Shown: positions 1-15,176, counted from the first letter of the stretch. The stretch is DNA of 64,000 nucleotides from Centroberyx gerrardi (GCF_048128805.1 NC_136000.1:22562946-22626945); one strand, 5' to 3'. The notes: generated from the sequence alone by a model not told the origin. Made by a program: numbers and translations.

Positions 1-238
1 AAGGCAATAAAAAGGCAACAGCATCTTTGTGCTAAGATGGATTTTGGAGACCTTACCCATGAGTCAGTGAGCTCTGGCCTGCACCTTGGGATCCTCTAAC
101 TTGGGGGGGTGGCACTGACAGAAGGCATCCAGGAGGGCTGCAGGAGGAGAGGAAGGGGGGCTGGAGGGATAAAGGTTTGTCCCCGTCAGCCACTGCTGAC
201 ATGGCATCACTGAGCTGCGTGGCTCTGGCAGAGATATT

Positions 239-241
<3 letters not shown>

Positions 242-304
<63 letters not shown>
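242..304. repeat. (CT)n microsatellite
   Basis: An uninterrupted CT dinucleotide tract of about 60 bp in an srgap3 intron. Confidence 0.95.
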
Positions 305-306
<2 letters not shown>

Positions 307-599
307 CCTCTTTCCTCTCTTTACTCCCTTACCCTCCTTTGTTCAGAGTGAGCGCAGCGGTCAGTGAAAACAGCAGGATAGATGACAGTCAGTGAATGGT
401 TGGCAGACTGATAAGGGGTGCCGCCTCCCTCCTCCAGCCTCCTCGCTGCCTCTCACTGGTGACCCTGTCCGGTCCAGCCCTGTCCCGTCTTGTTCCCACT
501 GTTTCCTTTGAGTCTGATGCCAGCACAGAGGGGAATGAGGGTGTGGCCCTTAGTAAGCTTTGGTGGGCAGCTGCTCTGGTCCTAATCTGGGTCTTGCTT

Positions 600-614
600 C
601 TCTCTCTCTCTCTG

Positions 615-670
<56 letters not shown>

Positions 671-671
671 C
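600..671. repeat. (CT)n microsatellite with CTGT interruptions
   Basis: A CT-rich tract of about 70 bp interrupted by several CTGT steps, in the same intron as the tract at 242. Confidence 0.95.
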
Positions 672-1871
672 GCCTCTTGCAACCCTTCTTTCTAGCCGTG
701 GACGACGGAACTCACATGCCCGACATCAGGTAGAGACCGTCTTAGCGGGGCCTCATGCTGCTTGCCTACGCTTATTTCCTTTATCTGCCTGCATGCCCTG
801 CCTCTAACAACGCTACCACTGCCTGTTTGTAATGGCATGTGTTTATGTCTTTTAATCACCAACTGAATTCTGTGAGCGGACTCAGACAGACTGAATGGCT
901 CAACTGAAAATCTGAAGTTCTCATAGAAAGTTATCATCTTATCAGCATACCTAAAACTGTATGAGCAAGTTCTTACGCTGGATTGGCACATTGTTTCATT
1001 TTATTTTGGTTTGTGTTTGGAAAATTCCCAGCATGAAACACTTCCAACATCAAAATTTATATTGAATTCAACTAATCCAAAACAGTCACCCCCAGTCTCA
1101 CATATCCAGTGTGATAGTATTACATAATCCTGCAGCACCAGACCCGTGCCTCAGCCCGTCACAGCTCCACTCCTTTGGTACATAGTCGATTTCTGGCATG
1201 GTTGCTGTGTTTGGACCATGTGTGTTCCCCCTGAGGGCTGTAAACAGATCCACTGTATCATTAAAAGCATGTACTGAGTCCCTTTCCAGCACTGAGCTGC
1301 AGGAGCAGCTGGCATTGAGGCAAAACATGAAGAGCAGAATCCAGATCTTGTGCGCGTCTAAGTGTGTGAGAGGAATGTGTTTTCTCTCTTAAGGTGACGG
1401 CGCCTCTCCTCTCATCTCACCACCCTTGCCCTCAACTCCATATTGAGTGTGTGGCTCTTTACATAAGTTCTCATCACTTAGCAAGGCTCATGGGGCACAC
1501 AAGATTGTTTCTCATAACAAGACAGAGTATTTTTAGTACCACCAGAGACCAATTGAAATGTGCTGGATATCAAGCTTGTACACGCTTGTTATTGTGGCCA
1601 ATAAGTAATTTCTGTAGATTTTCTCCTAAAATCACTGAGTCATTATGGGAGACTGGGTGTGAACAATCAAGCAGCTGGCAGAGTCAACACAGTCTGTCTG
1701 AGTAGGATCTCAGTGTAGTAACCCTCACTTTGTATCTAAACCTACTAAGTTCACTTGTGCATGCTCATGTAAATATACTAGTAACATCACATTGACCTGT
1801 TCGTGTGCATGTAATGAAAAGGTAAAATTATACATGATCTGACATTTGGGTTGTTTCCTTCACCTTCAAAG

Positions 1872-4800
1872 GACTCTGGACAAGCGATCCCCCGCGTGGT
1901 GGAAAGCTGTATTCGTTTCATAAATTTGTACGGTGAGTTGGATGTCCCTGGTTATTTTACAGTGCAGGATGTTTTTTGTACTTTAAACTGTCAAAAATCT
2001 ACGGCTGCCTTATATTTCCTCTTGCAGACACCAAGTTGCAGCGGCCCAAAAAGCTGTTTAAATGCTGATTAATTTTCTCTCTGAAAAACTCATAAACTGA
2101 TTACAACCTGCTTAATTTCCGGCTTCATCCAAGTTCAGTCAAGAGTGACGCTCCCCGCAATTTCCAAGTGCTAATTGTTTGGGCGTGTACATTTTTTTTT
2201 CATGTCGCCGTTGCAATTTGTTCCATTTCGGTCACAGTCATGGGAAAGTCTATGCAGATTCCATCCTGTTTACAGCAGCCTTGGGTCGGCCAGCCATTCC
2301 CACCCAGCGTCCCAGACGCACAGTGAGACGGACAGACAGCTTAGCCTGGCACAGGACCCCGCGATGGGTTTGAATATCGGTGTGAACCACTTAAATAAAA
2401 ACTCTCAGAGGATGGCTTTGAGCGTTTAAAGGCACGACAACGGTGACGTCTCGGGGCTTGCAGGGTCGGCCGCTGCGTCTTAGCGAGCGGCCGTCTCCTG
2501 CTGTGGAGAGAGAAAGCTAAAAGGAGACAAACGGCAGACTAATTATGCTCCTTCCTGACCCTTGACCTCTCCCCTTATTAAATCCTGATCCCAGCTGGAG
2601 GACACTTTAGTAAAACTTGATTGCGGTCTCCCTCACTCATTAATTATCCTTAATTAGAAAAGTGAAGGGGCTTAACGAACAGGATGTGCCTTTTAGTTCC
2701 AGCTGAAGTAGGCTTTATTCGCTGAGTGGGGGGTTCTGTCACAGCGGACGTATGCACATGTTGGTTGTCTGTCTGTGTTCTTCTTTCTCCTTTTATTTCC
2801 CTCACCCTCTCTCTTTCTCTTTCTCTCCCCAGGCCTCCAACATCAAGGAATATTCCGTGTATCTGGATCCCAGCTGGAAGTCAATGACATCAAGAACTCA
2901 TTTGAGAGAGGTACTGTATGTCTGTTAAGCAATCTAATAGCCACACAGTATGGCCCGAATCAATACATCATCTTATTTCTGATTTGCTTTTGCCATATAA
3001 TCATCATACTTTGGAGACCCAAATGTCTGGTACAATGAAAAACTAATTTTGACATGCTACATTGATCATATTTAGCCAATATCAATATCGCACAAGGAAT
3101 ATTTCACGTAAAATCCTGTAAACTGACCTGTCTGTGTTTTAGGAAACGACCCTCTGACGGACGATGAGAATAATCACGACATCAACTCGGTGGCCGGCGT
3201 TCTCAAACTTTACTTCCGGGGTCTGGAGAACCCCCTTTTCCCCAAAGAGAGGTTCAATGACCTGCTGTCCTGCATCAGTAAGCACATACACATCTATATC
3301 TTGTCTTTCAACTGGCTTGACATCAGTGAGGTGGTTTTAATCTGACTGCATCTCTCTGACAGATTATGACAAACACATCACATAATCACAAAGTGTTTTC
3401 CTGCCTTATCTTACATTGTATAGCACTTATAATTTTCTAGATATCATGTCAGTTCTTTATGAAGCAGAATCTAATTTATAAAAGGAACTAAATTTTTTAC
3501 TTTTGTGAAATTATAAATATTCACACCTTAGCTGCAAATTTTCACTCAACTCCCACAATCCTCTTCTCGCATTCAGAAAGAACTATACAGTATGACATCA
3601 CCAAGAATGCACCGTGGGGCTGTACAGAATCTGTACTTGATTTTTAACAAGTGAAGATGTCTGGTGATTGAGTTGGTGGTTCCTTGCTAATGTTCTCCTG
3701 GAGGCTTTTTATTCTGTTTTTGAAGCACTAGCTCAAGTCGTTTCTGAATCCTTTTTCACTGGGAGCTCATTCATTGTGACTCATATTCTTGAATGCAGAT
3801 GCTCTGTGAGCCATGTAAGTGTCGTTGATGTGGTGTCTTCTAGATAAAGTAGAGTCATTAGTTTAGCTGTAATCACATTCTGTGTGTTCCTTATCAAAAA
3901 CAATACAGGACAAAAGATTATAATTATCCGTCTGTGGTGTTTTCATCAACAGAATGGGTCTGAGTTACCGTTGTCTCTGACTGTCTGCGTGTGAATACTA
4001 CTTTGTGGTATTTGGCTCAGTACTGAGAAGGGTATTATCTGTTGTAAGCGACACAAAGCTGACCACGCTGACAGTGTGGTGGTGGAATGTTAAAACGGCA
4101 CAGCGCTGACCAGCCTTTACACCCAGAGCTACTGTACATCTACAGTGGAAACCTCACAAGCATAGATGGACACATTGTCCTTCTACTGTGAGGCCGTCTC
4201 ACACAGTTCAGTTAGCTCTTTGTGTGGCTCTGTCTGATCTTATAAGATGTAATGTAGGGGGGCTTTGAGGCTCTGTTAAAGAACAATAGAACGGGCACCG
4301 AGTCACATGGACACGATGTGTGCCGTAATGCCTTGTGGGGCTTTAAGTGTGTATGTGTGTGAGTGTGAATGCCTGAGTGTACGCACACATATTACACACA
4401 CATACACATACATGTGCAAATGTCAAATTCAGACACTCTTGTGTGGTTGTGAATGTACAAAGTGTGTGTGTGTGTGTGCTTCCCGGGTGGACGTTTACAC
4501 ATTTGTGCAGGATGAGTGATGGGGATTCCCTGTTTACATTCCCCAGCTCAACATACCAGTGATTGCAGTGCGGGCTGTCTGCCCAGCGCGCTCCATATTA
4601 AAAACCCTCTGCTTATTTCACATGGCGCAGCTCAGACCAGCTAGAGGATCGCCTTCCCATTTAAATGTCCAGCAAATGGGTCAATCATAGTTACACTGCT
4701 ATCAGTTGACTGTGTTTTTGCCAGAGCAGCGAACTGCAGCTCGACTCTCTTGTGCATTTGCAAGTGATGTCTTTCACTTTGGGATTTGCAGTAGGGATAT

Positions 4801-7800
4801 CATGTGTGTGTGTGTGTGTGGGTGATGTATGAGTGTGCGTTGGGGTAGATCTTTAAATAGCAGCTTCTGAAGTGCTCAGGAGCCGTGCAGAAACCTAGTT
4901 AGGTACTCATGTAAGAAGGAATACATCACAAGTATCCCCAGAAGCCCAAATCCCAGATGGCACAAAGTGGTTGGAGGGTGACAGGGCTATTTTTAGCAGC
5001 CAGCACAGCCCTAGCTCAGCTAAATAAAACGGGCTGGTTCAAATTGTACAGCGGAACAAATGCGATAGGCATGAAAGACCTACAGATTGTCACTCTTCAG
5101 CATGTTGATAGTGCACAATATCTGAAAAAAAGACTTGAAATGTTTTGTTTCCCTTATAATAATGATCCTGTGGAGAACAAGTTTGGCGAGAAAGTTAGTC
5201 TTTTGTTGCTATTATCCTTGACTCTGCATAGCAGAAAAAGGGAGTAAAAGACCAAGAGAGAACAGAGATAGGGAGAAAACCGCTTTACAGAGATATTGTT
5301 TTCATTTAGAGCAGGATGAGCCACTTGGTGTCCTTGTTGTCAGGTGGTAATGATGAGTGCTGACTTCCTCTTCCTCTTCCTCTTCCTCTGTGGTGACAGC
5401 ACAGGAACACAAGCTGAGGCGGAGGTCACTATCACCTAGTTATCACACTCCCTGTGCCCTCTACCAGTTGAATACACACATGCATGCACAAATGCACACA
5501 CACACACACACTTCCATATTACAGCATTCGTAAATCTTTGCCGCTCCCTCAGAGACTTACAGTAAGTCTGATAAGTAATTGGCTCGGCTTTAATATGTTC
5601 TTCTATTTATATCCCGGGGACTTGGTGTGGTGATTATCAATGAGTGAGCGCCATCAGATGGATGAGTTTTTTTTTAAAATATGCAGTGCTGCAAGGTGGC
5701 ACGATTGACAAATTTTAGAGGTTTATGGACAGAAATAGACCCTGCATGTCATTCTATTCCCTGACAGGAGGGTGGCAACTCTGATCCACTGGCATCCACA
5801 CATGTGCACACACACAAAACCAGTGACAAAATGTGTTACACTGAATGCATACTTATTGAAAACATAAATAGGTTATTATAGGACATATCATCTTACCTTC
5901 CCTCCTTTTTCTCTGTAGGAATAGAGAACCTGTATGAGAGAGCGCTGTACATCCGTAAGATCCTCCTGACTGTACCCAGATCAGTCCTCATCGTCATGCG
6001 CTACCTCTTCGCCTTCCTCAACCAGTAAGTTTATGGACGCCAACCAGTAAATCTGTCATGCATTTAGCTTTATAAGGCTCGCTCCCTCTACATACAGTGC
6101 AGAGGTGTTAATGAAATGTCATACTCTGTGTGCCAAGTCCCGAAACGGTGATCTTAGGTCACGCTTATGAGGATGTTATGAGCATCGGCTGCTGTCAGTC
6201 ATGCTTTGTGTGAAATACTGCCAGTGTCTCTCATGTTCACTCTCATTCCTTACTCTCTGCCTTTTATACGTCTTCTCCCTCTCTCCTCCTTCCTCACCCT
6301 GTTCTCCGTCTTTCCCCCTCGTCTCCAGCCTGTCCCAGTACAGCGACGAGAACATGATGGACCCGTACAACCTGGCCATCTGCTTCGGTCCCACGCTCAT
6401 GCCCACACCGGACAGCCAGGACCAGGTGTCCTGCCAGGCCCACGTCAACGAGATCATCAAGACCATCATCATCCACCACGAGACCATCTTCCCCGACGCC
6501 AAGGAGCTGGACGGGCCCATCTACGAGAAGTGTATGGCCGGAGGAGACTACTGGTGAGACGGGAGGGAACGTACAAGCAGGCACACGTACACACAGCCAC
6601 CACTGATGTATATAGAAAGGCTGCCACAGAGATGTATAGACACATGTACACATGCATAGATTGAAATTGTACATTTTAGGCATTTAGCTGATGCTGTCAT
6701 CCATGTTATCCAGAGAAATATACAATCAGTCATCAGATAGGGGTTCAGTGTAGGGATTGGTCAGTAACCGGTGTTACTATATATCATCACGTAAAAAAAC
6801 AATAACGGTTATGACACCACCACTAATATTTATTATCGTGACCACCGTGGCTCTCGTCTGTCATCACTGATGTTTCATTTTCCCCTAAAGGGCGAGCGCT
6901 ATATTCATGTTGCTGACTGAGTAAGTGGATGCAGGCTAGTTTATTTGAGACTCATTTGACTTTATTGCCGTTATTTGGATTTTTATTTGTGTTTAAAATG
7001 GTCCTTCAAGTTCCTATAAGCTAAACCAGCATTTTATCATTTTGTTTTTTTTTAGGAAAAAAGTCAAATGTCTTCTGATTGATATGATAAATTCATTTTT
7101 AAGTAATTGAAGCATATTACATTACTGTTTATTAAGTATTAATTTTTTAAATAATTATCAAGATAATATTGTATATCGAGATAACTTTGATCAAGATAAA
7201 TCGTACTATGAAATTTACATATCGCCACAGGCCTAGTTCAGTGTCTTGCTCAAAGGAAGACACATGGTTCTCTCGAACCACTAGCCCACCCTGCTGCCCT
7301 ATGAAAAACCATGGTGTCTCGGGGGTCAGGTCAAAGGTCATCCGGGAGTGAAAGTCGAGATGGGAAACATTCTGATGAGGTCACTTCCTGGAGCTGCACA
7401 GATGTGCAGAGTGAGATGTAAGGTTTGACAGTTAGACAGATGGTGGTGGTTTTCTCATTCCACTTTTTACAGTGAATGGAACGAAGGCACTCGGCCAAAG
7501 CTGCTTCATTAGGGACACACTCAATGCGCAGGTATGTGTGCAGTGAGACTGAGCTTAACGCTGCAGCTGTGTCAGTAGTATGTTAGTGGAGTCGATGCAA
7601 GTAATTACACTAACCAATTAGCTGTCTTCGGCCGAAGAATATGACAAGGCAGAGCATGTTTCAGCACTGACTTTACATGGTGGACTCCTTGCTGGGTGAG
7701 ACAGGCTGAAACAATCACTGTAATTACCATGATCACGGTAAGATGAAACAGAAAGGAAAGGGGTCACTTGCAAGGAGCGGATGATTAGGTGAATTGCAGC

Positions 7801-7890
7801 ACATACTGTAGCTCCATCCTGTGTAAAACCGATCAAACCTGAAGCTCTCTGCCAGGTCCACATCTGTAAGCAGGGCTTATCATTCCCTCA

Positions 7891-7927
<37 letters not shown>

Positions 7928-8678
7928 CTCTCTCGCTCCATTTCTCTCAGTCTATGTCTGTGTCCCCCACACCACCACGGGCTGACAGGGATTTATCTCT
8001 GGCTAGAGCTAATCACCCATCACAGCACGGCCGTGTCCCCCGGCACGGCACATCAGGCCCTGGGGAGATTTGTTGTCTTGGCTCCCTCCCTTCCTTGGAG
8101 AAGAGGAGGCGGCTGGTGGCATGTTAGCATGGGGAGGGGGGCAGGGGGCGGGGAGACGGGGGACATTAAGTTCCCGGCTGGGGTAATCTGTGGAGATGTG
8201 AGTGGCATTACTGCCAGTCCCTCTCAGCAGGGTGCCAGAGGGAGACCATTTCCGTCGAGGACCAATCGCAGACAGAGGATCTAAGCTTCACACTCTCACA
8301 GAATACTGATAGTGACCTCTGTTTGAACGTCCTGTAGCGCCCGCCTTCACTGGTCTGAGATTTGGGCATTGAAGTTTGAGTGAGAGTCGTATGTTGCAAA
8401 CCAAATTAGGAGATGACATTTCTCTGAACTTGTTAGAATCGCCCAGGAGTTGAAGCAAATAGAGTGGGGGAAAATGGTTTAAGAGGAATACAATTCAGGC
8501 CCTTTGTCTGTTTTCAAACTGACCTCTGACCTTTGACCCCTGACTTGACTGTGACCCTGATGGTTTGCCTGTTCTCCTCCACAGTGAGAGCCCCTACAGT
8601 GAGCATGGAGCCCTGGAGGAGGTGGATAATGAGGGAGGGACAGAGACTCACACCAGCGAGGATGGTGAGTGACTACCA

Positions 8679-8711
<33 letters not shown>

Positions 8712-10686
8712 ATACTTTTTTGGCCTTTTTTCCCCTGCCAAACTATTTTTGTTAGACATGCCATAAAACAGCACCATTCATTCAATGCCACATCAACAAA
8801 AATCACCACAGCACACATGTAAAATAAGATGCTGTACTCTCACCTCCATATGCTGCTTCCAGATTAAGACTTTCCCCCGGTGTCTGTGGTGTTGCGAGGG
8901 TTAAACCCTGCTCCCAGCAGCCGGGGATGGCTAATCCTGCCTTTCAGCCCGTTAAATGAAGTAACCTTGAAGGGCAAGGGGACCGGGTTCAGAGAGGTGG
9001 ACAGCCATTCATATTCTAATGGTTCTGCTTCTCCCTTGGGGCCGTGGGACACCTCCACATCCCCCTTACACAAATTCCATGGTGGTCTCCACCAGTTGGA
9101 ACTCCTTGGGAGAGGAATGTTATTTTCTTAGGGTCACAGCCATGGGTCAAATATTCAAAAAGAGTCCTCCTGAAATTTCCTTAAATTCTTGCCCAATTAC
9201 CTCAAGTAATTTTTAGATTTCTTTTTATGTCTTTGCTGGAGTTTGTGTCAATAACAGTCAGGTTATAATAGCTCCCCAAAGATTATCCTGTCTGTATTGT
9301 GTCTGCTTTTAACTACATTGCCATGTGTCCAAGAGAAATAGCACGAAACAAACCTCCAAAACCACCAGACACACGTAGACACTGCAGGACACCATCGACT
9401 TCTCTCAGACATGGTGGGAAGAATACGAGTTGTCTGATCTTACATATGGTCCTTTGTTTGAGACCAACGGATACCAGTTGGTCTGGTCCAAATCAAACAG
9501 TGACTGAGTTAGTTGAAACCAGAAGCTCAATTGGGATCAGGTGTTGCTGGTTAACATCTAGAGCTGGCAGAAAACAAAGGATAAAAGTTACAGTTCATTA
9601 TAACGTGATAAATGTTTGCGACGGTGACCCGATCAAATCCAGACAGCGTGGGCAGAAACAGTGGGTCTCAAGTTGAGCCACCCAAGCCTTCATGTCCTAC
9701 CTTAGTAAGAGTGTCTGACTCCCCTAGACCTGTTTCCATGGTGATAACAGTCTAAATCGCTGAGTCCTTTCACATCCAAACATATTGGTTTTTTCCCGGG
9801 ACTTTTTTCCTCCCCGCCATCATTCATCATCAGTTGCCTCAGACAGAATTTATTCAAGAGCGCCACAATGGAAATGCGGGTGATCTATTCCTCATTACAT
9901 CTGCTGTTAATCACTCTACTTCCAAATCAAACTCATTATTGGCCTGTCCTCTGTAACTGAAGGGGACATCTGATTAGATGGGGAAACTTCTGTATGTCAG
10001 GTTTCCCATTCTAAAGCACAGATGGCAGCGATCAACTCCCAGAGTAATTAATGGAAGATGAAGATGTTTTCCAACCCATCCCATGCTACCATGGTTTCCT
10101 TTCAGAAATCTCCCACATGGACTGACCGAGTCCCTCCCTGTGGAGTCTTTAGCTGTGGTCAGGCTATTGTCATCAGTTATTTTTAAATTCCCATGATCTC
10201 ATTTGGATTTAAGACACAAAAGCGAACCGCTTCTCCCGTTCAGTTCCTAGTTCTAAACTCAAGTCTGTAATGATTCGGCTATTATGTTGCTATTCCGATT
10301 CAATTAGGTTTTGATGTTTTTACTTTTTTGTTAGCTATTGTTAAAGCAGACAGTATATCATCCATCTCTGCGGTACAGACTGAAATATGTATGTTTTGTT
10401 CTCTCCTCTCTTCTCCATTCCCTAAAATGTGTTTGCCCTCTTTTGTCAGGGCAAAGTGAGAAAGCGATAGAGGGAGAGGGAGAGAGGAGTAAGTCATTCC
10501 ACGTGTTGGTCTAAGTAGCTGTCCGGAAATTCCCTCGTCTCGTCGGCTCAGGCCCCCTGCAGTGTGTTAGAGCCCATTAGCTCTGATGGATGATCTGGAC
10601 TGGACCAGATTTACACACATATAGCCACATGCAGGAAGCCAAGCTATTTGGTTGTTGCTTTTATCAGGTGTTGGTGGGGAGGCAAT

Positions 10687-10722
<36 letters not shown>

Positions 10723-13700
10723 TTTATGGGCAAAAATGAAGAGGACGATAGTTTGAATGACTTTCGATTTTTCAGATGTTGTCGTTTCTATAACTCAAAG
10801 CAATTTCAGATTCTACAGTACTTGTTTTATTCAGCTATATATAGTTGTTGGACCCTAAACATAACTCTGTTGCGTGCTGACATACATGACAGTCTCATGT
10901 ACCCCGGCTGTCATGACGGGAGACAGAGTATCTGTTTTTAGAGTGGCACTTCTCGTTCGCTGTCGATACATTGATATCCCATCTGCTGGTAAATACGCTG
11001 CAAGGTCAGAGGTGAACTAACTGGCACATTGATTATATATCACTTTGCAGCGGTATGTCCTTGTTGTTACAGACCCTGGCAGGCATTGGATTGCACATGT
11101 TAAGGGCAGTGTATCTTACTGTCCGGGGGGGGTTATGTGCCTTCACCCCACCCTCATCTCTCCAAGTCCAGTCCGGTGCCTCCTGCTCTGTGGCAGGTAC
11201 AGCAAGACGAGGCTAAGCAGGGCCTAAGATTAATGTTTGTCTGGAGGAGAAAAGGGTGGGAAGGAGAGAGCAAGGGAGAGACGGAGAAAGAGAGCAGGGG
11301 TTTTATATCTTCTCCCATATTATTGATCGTAGCTGTATCTCACGGCAGGCTTGCACTCCCCTATTGATATGCATGAGCATGGATGTGGAGCGACACTCAT
11401 ACCCAGACCGCTTCACTGGACTGTGTGAGACATCTCGCAATGTGCGGCTCTTACACTGTAGCCCTCTCCACTCTCTCCGGTTCAGTGTTTCTGACGCAGT
11501 GTGAGTGTGCAACTCGGGCGCTTGGGTCTGATGCGTTTCTCTTTTTATAATTGCACAACATGACAGGGGGAATCCTTTACCACACTGAGATTTGAGTTCA
11601 TAGTCTGCTGCCTTCGGCCAGTGCGGCGCCACAGTAGTGTTAGAGTCTGCCTTTGGTGAAGACCTTGGATGAGCTTTTGTAGAGAGGAAGAAGAAGAAGA
11701 CAGATGGATAGACAGACAGACAGACAAACAGATTAAAGTGAGAGAAAGAGATGGAGAAAAGAGAGAGAGGAAGAGAAGAGATGAAGATGAAAGGCCGGGA
11801 AGGGAAGGAGAGAAATTTCCTGTATCGATCATGGTGCCGTCAACTTTATTAACAGACTGTCTGCTGGAGTGCGGCCCAATTAATTCAGACAGTAAATTCC
11901 TGCTGTCACATCTCATTGGAGCCGTGTCATATCCAGCTCGTCAGTCCTGATAGCCCAGTGAAGCAGGGAGGGTGGCAAGTGAAGGGTCGGGAAAAAAAAA
12001 AGAGATAAAAATAGAATAAAAAATAGATAGGGTAAATAGAATAAAAAAGCTATAGGGTAAGAGTGGGGCATGGAGATATGAGAGAAAGAGCAAGAAGGAG
12101 ATGAAGAAGAGGATACGAGGAGAAATGAAGAGAGCGGAATGCGCGCACATGCTCGGCTCCGAATCACCGCCGTCTTTCCTCTCTCACGTGGCTTTTTCTG
12201 CTCATCTGGGAATTACTTTCCAGCTCCCGCGAAAGATATATCATGATGGCTTTTTCACAGTCTGTGCAGGCTTCAGCCGTTTGCCTCGTTCCCTACTATT
12301 ATAGATAGAGACCCTCTGTCAGGGAGGGGCGGCAGGGAAAGGCTGTGTCTGTCCAGGGACCCCCTGTCTGACTTAATAGGATCCTGGGGTGGGAAAGTGA
12401 GATGGGAGGAGGGCAGAGGTAGGAGGGAGGGAGGAATAAAGAAGCTATTTTTAGACCCGGTGTTGCTCTTGTGCATACATATTGGTTTGGAGATTTGGCT
12501 GGTACCTTTTTGAATAGGAGAGTCTCATGTCGCTCTGGTAGAAACCGCACATCTTTTTTTTCCAGATTGACACTGACATAAGACTGATGTTCACTGATTA
12601 AAAATGAAAAATAATGGACTTTGATAAGAGAGAATGAGTAAAAAAAAAAAGAAAACATTTATCACATTTACTGCTCAATGCACTACTAGTACTACTAGTA
12701 TTTTCTGTCCTAACTTTTGCTGGTCTTTCCCAGTGATACAGAGGTCTAGTTGAAGTGTACAGTTATTGAGCAGACATCAAGCCTGTCCAGTGATCCATGC
12801 AGTGGCTGACAAGCCCCTGAGTCATATAGATCTACTCTCACCAGGTTCTATATTTATCCCTGATGAAGCCCCCGAGGGCCTGTTGTGGCCCTGGCCTCCT
12901 GTTGTGGAGCTGGGTTACTATTGACTACAACTAAAATAACCAACTGGCACCTTCTCTCATGCACATGCACGCTTGTCCACCATGTGCATAAACACTCACA
13001 CGTGAGCATGCACACACACCAATGTGCCAATACTAGACCCACTACTAGACTCTTGCATAGTGCACCGTAGCCAAGCATTCCAGGAAAATCATATCACTAT
13101 AATATATGCATCTTCATAAGGTTGTATCATAAGTGTAGGGATGGGACAATATATCGAAATTCAATATATCGCAATACAAAAATGTGTATCGCATTGTATT
13201 GTGAGGTGAAGTATATTGTCCCATCCCTAGTTATAAGATCCGATTTTATTTCATATTATAATACTGTACCATTTGTATCAGAAGTGGAAATATGTGCGCA
13301 TGCGATAATAGTCGTCTTTATTTGATATCCTTTTCTCTGACCTACCTGCCAGTCTAATCCCCGTCTCTGTTGACAGAGGGTGAACCCATTGAAGCCATTG
13401 CCAAGTTTGACTACGTCGGGCGCTCGTCCCGTGAGTTGTCCTTCAAGAAGGGCGCCTCCCTGCTGCTGTACCAGCGGGCGTCCGAGGACTGGTGGGAGGG
13501 ACGGCACAACGGCATCGACGGCCTGGTGCCACACCAGTATATCGTGGTGCAAGACATGTGAGTGTTTTATTTTTTATGAGCGTAATTTAATACATGATTG
13601 AGTAATTCAGGAATATGTCATTCAGCATCAAGTTGATGGAAGTGGAATTATTAAAGTCCCCATGAAATGAACTCCCATTGCTTTTAATTCCTGGAAAGCA

Positions 13701-15130
13701 GAGTATCTTTCATGGTGACCTCATGCTACACCAGTAGGTGTAAATATAAATTTCTAACCAATAAAACCATCAGATTTTTCTAATGGTTCCACACCCCTCC
13801 CATCAAATAAAATTGCCTTTCTCTCCCTGATTCCATTGGTTTAGACTTTTGAATGATCCCTCACTGCATTATGTCCCGCCCCAACATCCTGTTTCAACAG
13901 GAAATGCATCAAATCCAGGAAGTAAAGATGCCATTTAATGTGGTCTTTAATGTGAAAGTAAATGAAATTCCAATAAAAAATATAGTATTATTATTTAACG
14001 TTTTTTGTTTTTTTTGCCAGAATAAATTTCATCAACTCATACAGGTGGTACAGCGAGGAAATGTTGCTGTCTCTTCCCCCAGTTGATAACTAGATTCCCC
14101 TCAGGCTGCATAAAGTAGCACAAACTCCACTTAGAGCCTCAGAGTTGAGGTTAAAATCTTCCATCTCTCCTTGTGTTATCCCTATGGGTTAATCAACACA
14201 CTTGTCCTTGTTGACATTCCTCCATCAGAGGCCTTGGCCCACCCAGTTGACTGCAGGGTCATGTGTAGAGGGCCTTCAGCCTCGTTCGTCCCGCCCTCCG
14301 CTGTTGTCCCCTCTCTGCTGCGGAGCGTTCTCCATCTCCGTAGTCCTTAACCAGCCCTTCTGTCACCGTCTGCCGCTCTCGGCCCTCGGAGACACGCGCT
14401 CCGCCCTGGCAACCGCCTGGCAACTGTTGGCGCCTAATGGAGTGGATTTACTGTCTCATTAGGAACGGGAACAGAATCGCTCCCATCGTTTAGTAGCTGG
14501 CCGGGAAAACGCTCGTTCAGAATGCCCTCCCCCTCCTCCGTCTCCTTCTTCTCCTCTTCCCCCTGCGTGACGTATGCTGCCGTCCCGTCAGTGCCTCTAT
14601 CAATAATTCACCAGGAGGGACACTGCTGATGGGGTGTTTTCTTAGTTAATGAAAGAGCAGGGGAATTTACAGCTGTACAGGAGCGGGTTGTCCCCTGGCG
14701 TAGCGACGTCCCGCTCTGTACTTAAGCAGAGGAGACTGAGGAGTGTGAGAGGACACAGGCAGAGTGCGGAGCAGACAGCATTTTGATCCTCACTTGTCCC
14801 ATTAAAGAGCCTGGAATAAAACATGCAGAGAGATATCTGAGAGTCCACTTCAGCACTGTCTGTCAGACAGGATGTCTGTTCTCAAGACTTGGCTATTGGG
14901 GGCGTCCAGACTTTCGTGTCTGCCTTTGCCTATGTGTCTGTAAATATTTTTTAGTGCCTCTGCTCTGTGAATGTGCTTGTCCCCGCTCTGTCTCTGCCTG
15001 TGTTTTATATCTGCTAATACACATCATCAGAGGCAGCAATTCAGCTTAGCAGCTCTGATTACTGCCACCTGACAGGCACTAACTGTACCCAGTGCCCAGT
15101 CACGCACCTCTCTGAAACTCATACAGCTGG

Positions 15131-15176
<46 letters not shown>

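Larger units (their letters stand above)
1..1871. other. srgap3 intron sequence, no exon recognised
   Basis: This is intron upstream of the first RhoGAP exon. It holds two long CT-rich microsatellites (about 242-304 and 600-671) and unique-looking AT-rich sequence. The open frames over the CT tracts are only Ser-Leu or Arg-Glu repeats. I see no other exon of srgap3 here. Confidence 0.7.

Noticed and set aside
177-695. Leu-Ser and Arg-Glu repeat open frames over the CT tracts
   Set aside because: They are translations of (CT)n microsatellites without splice context or conservation.
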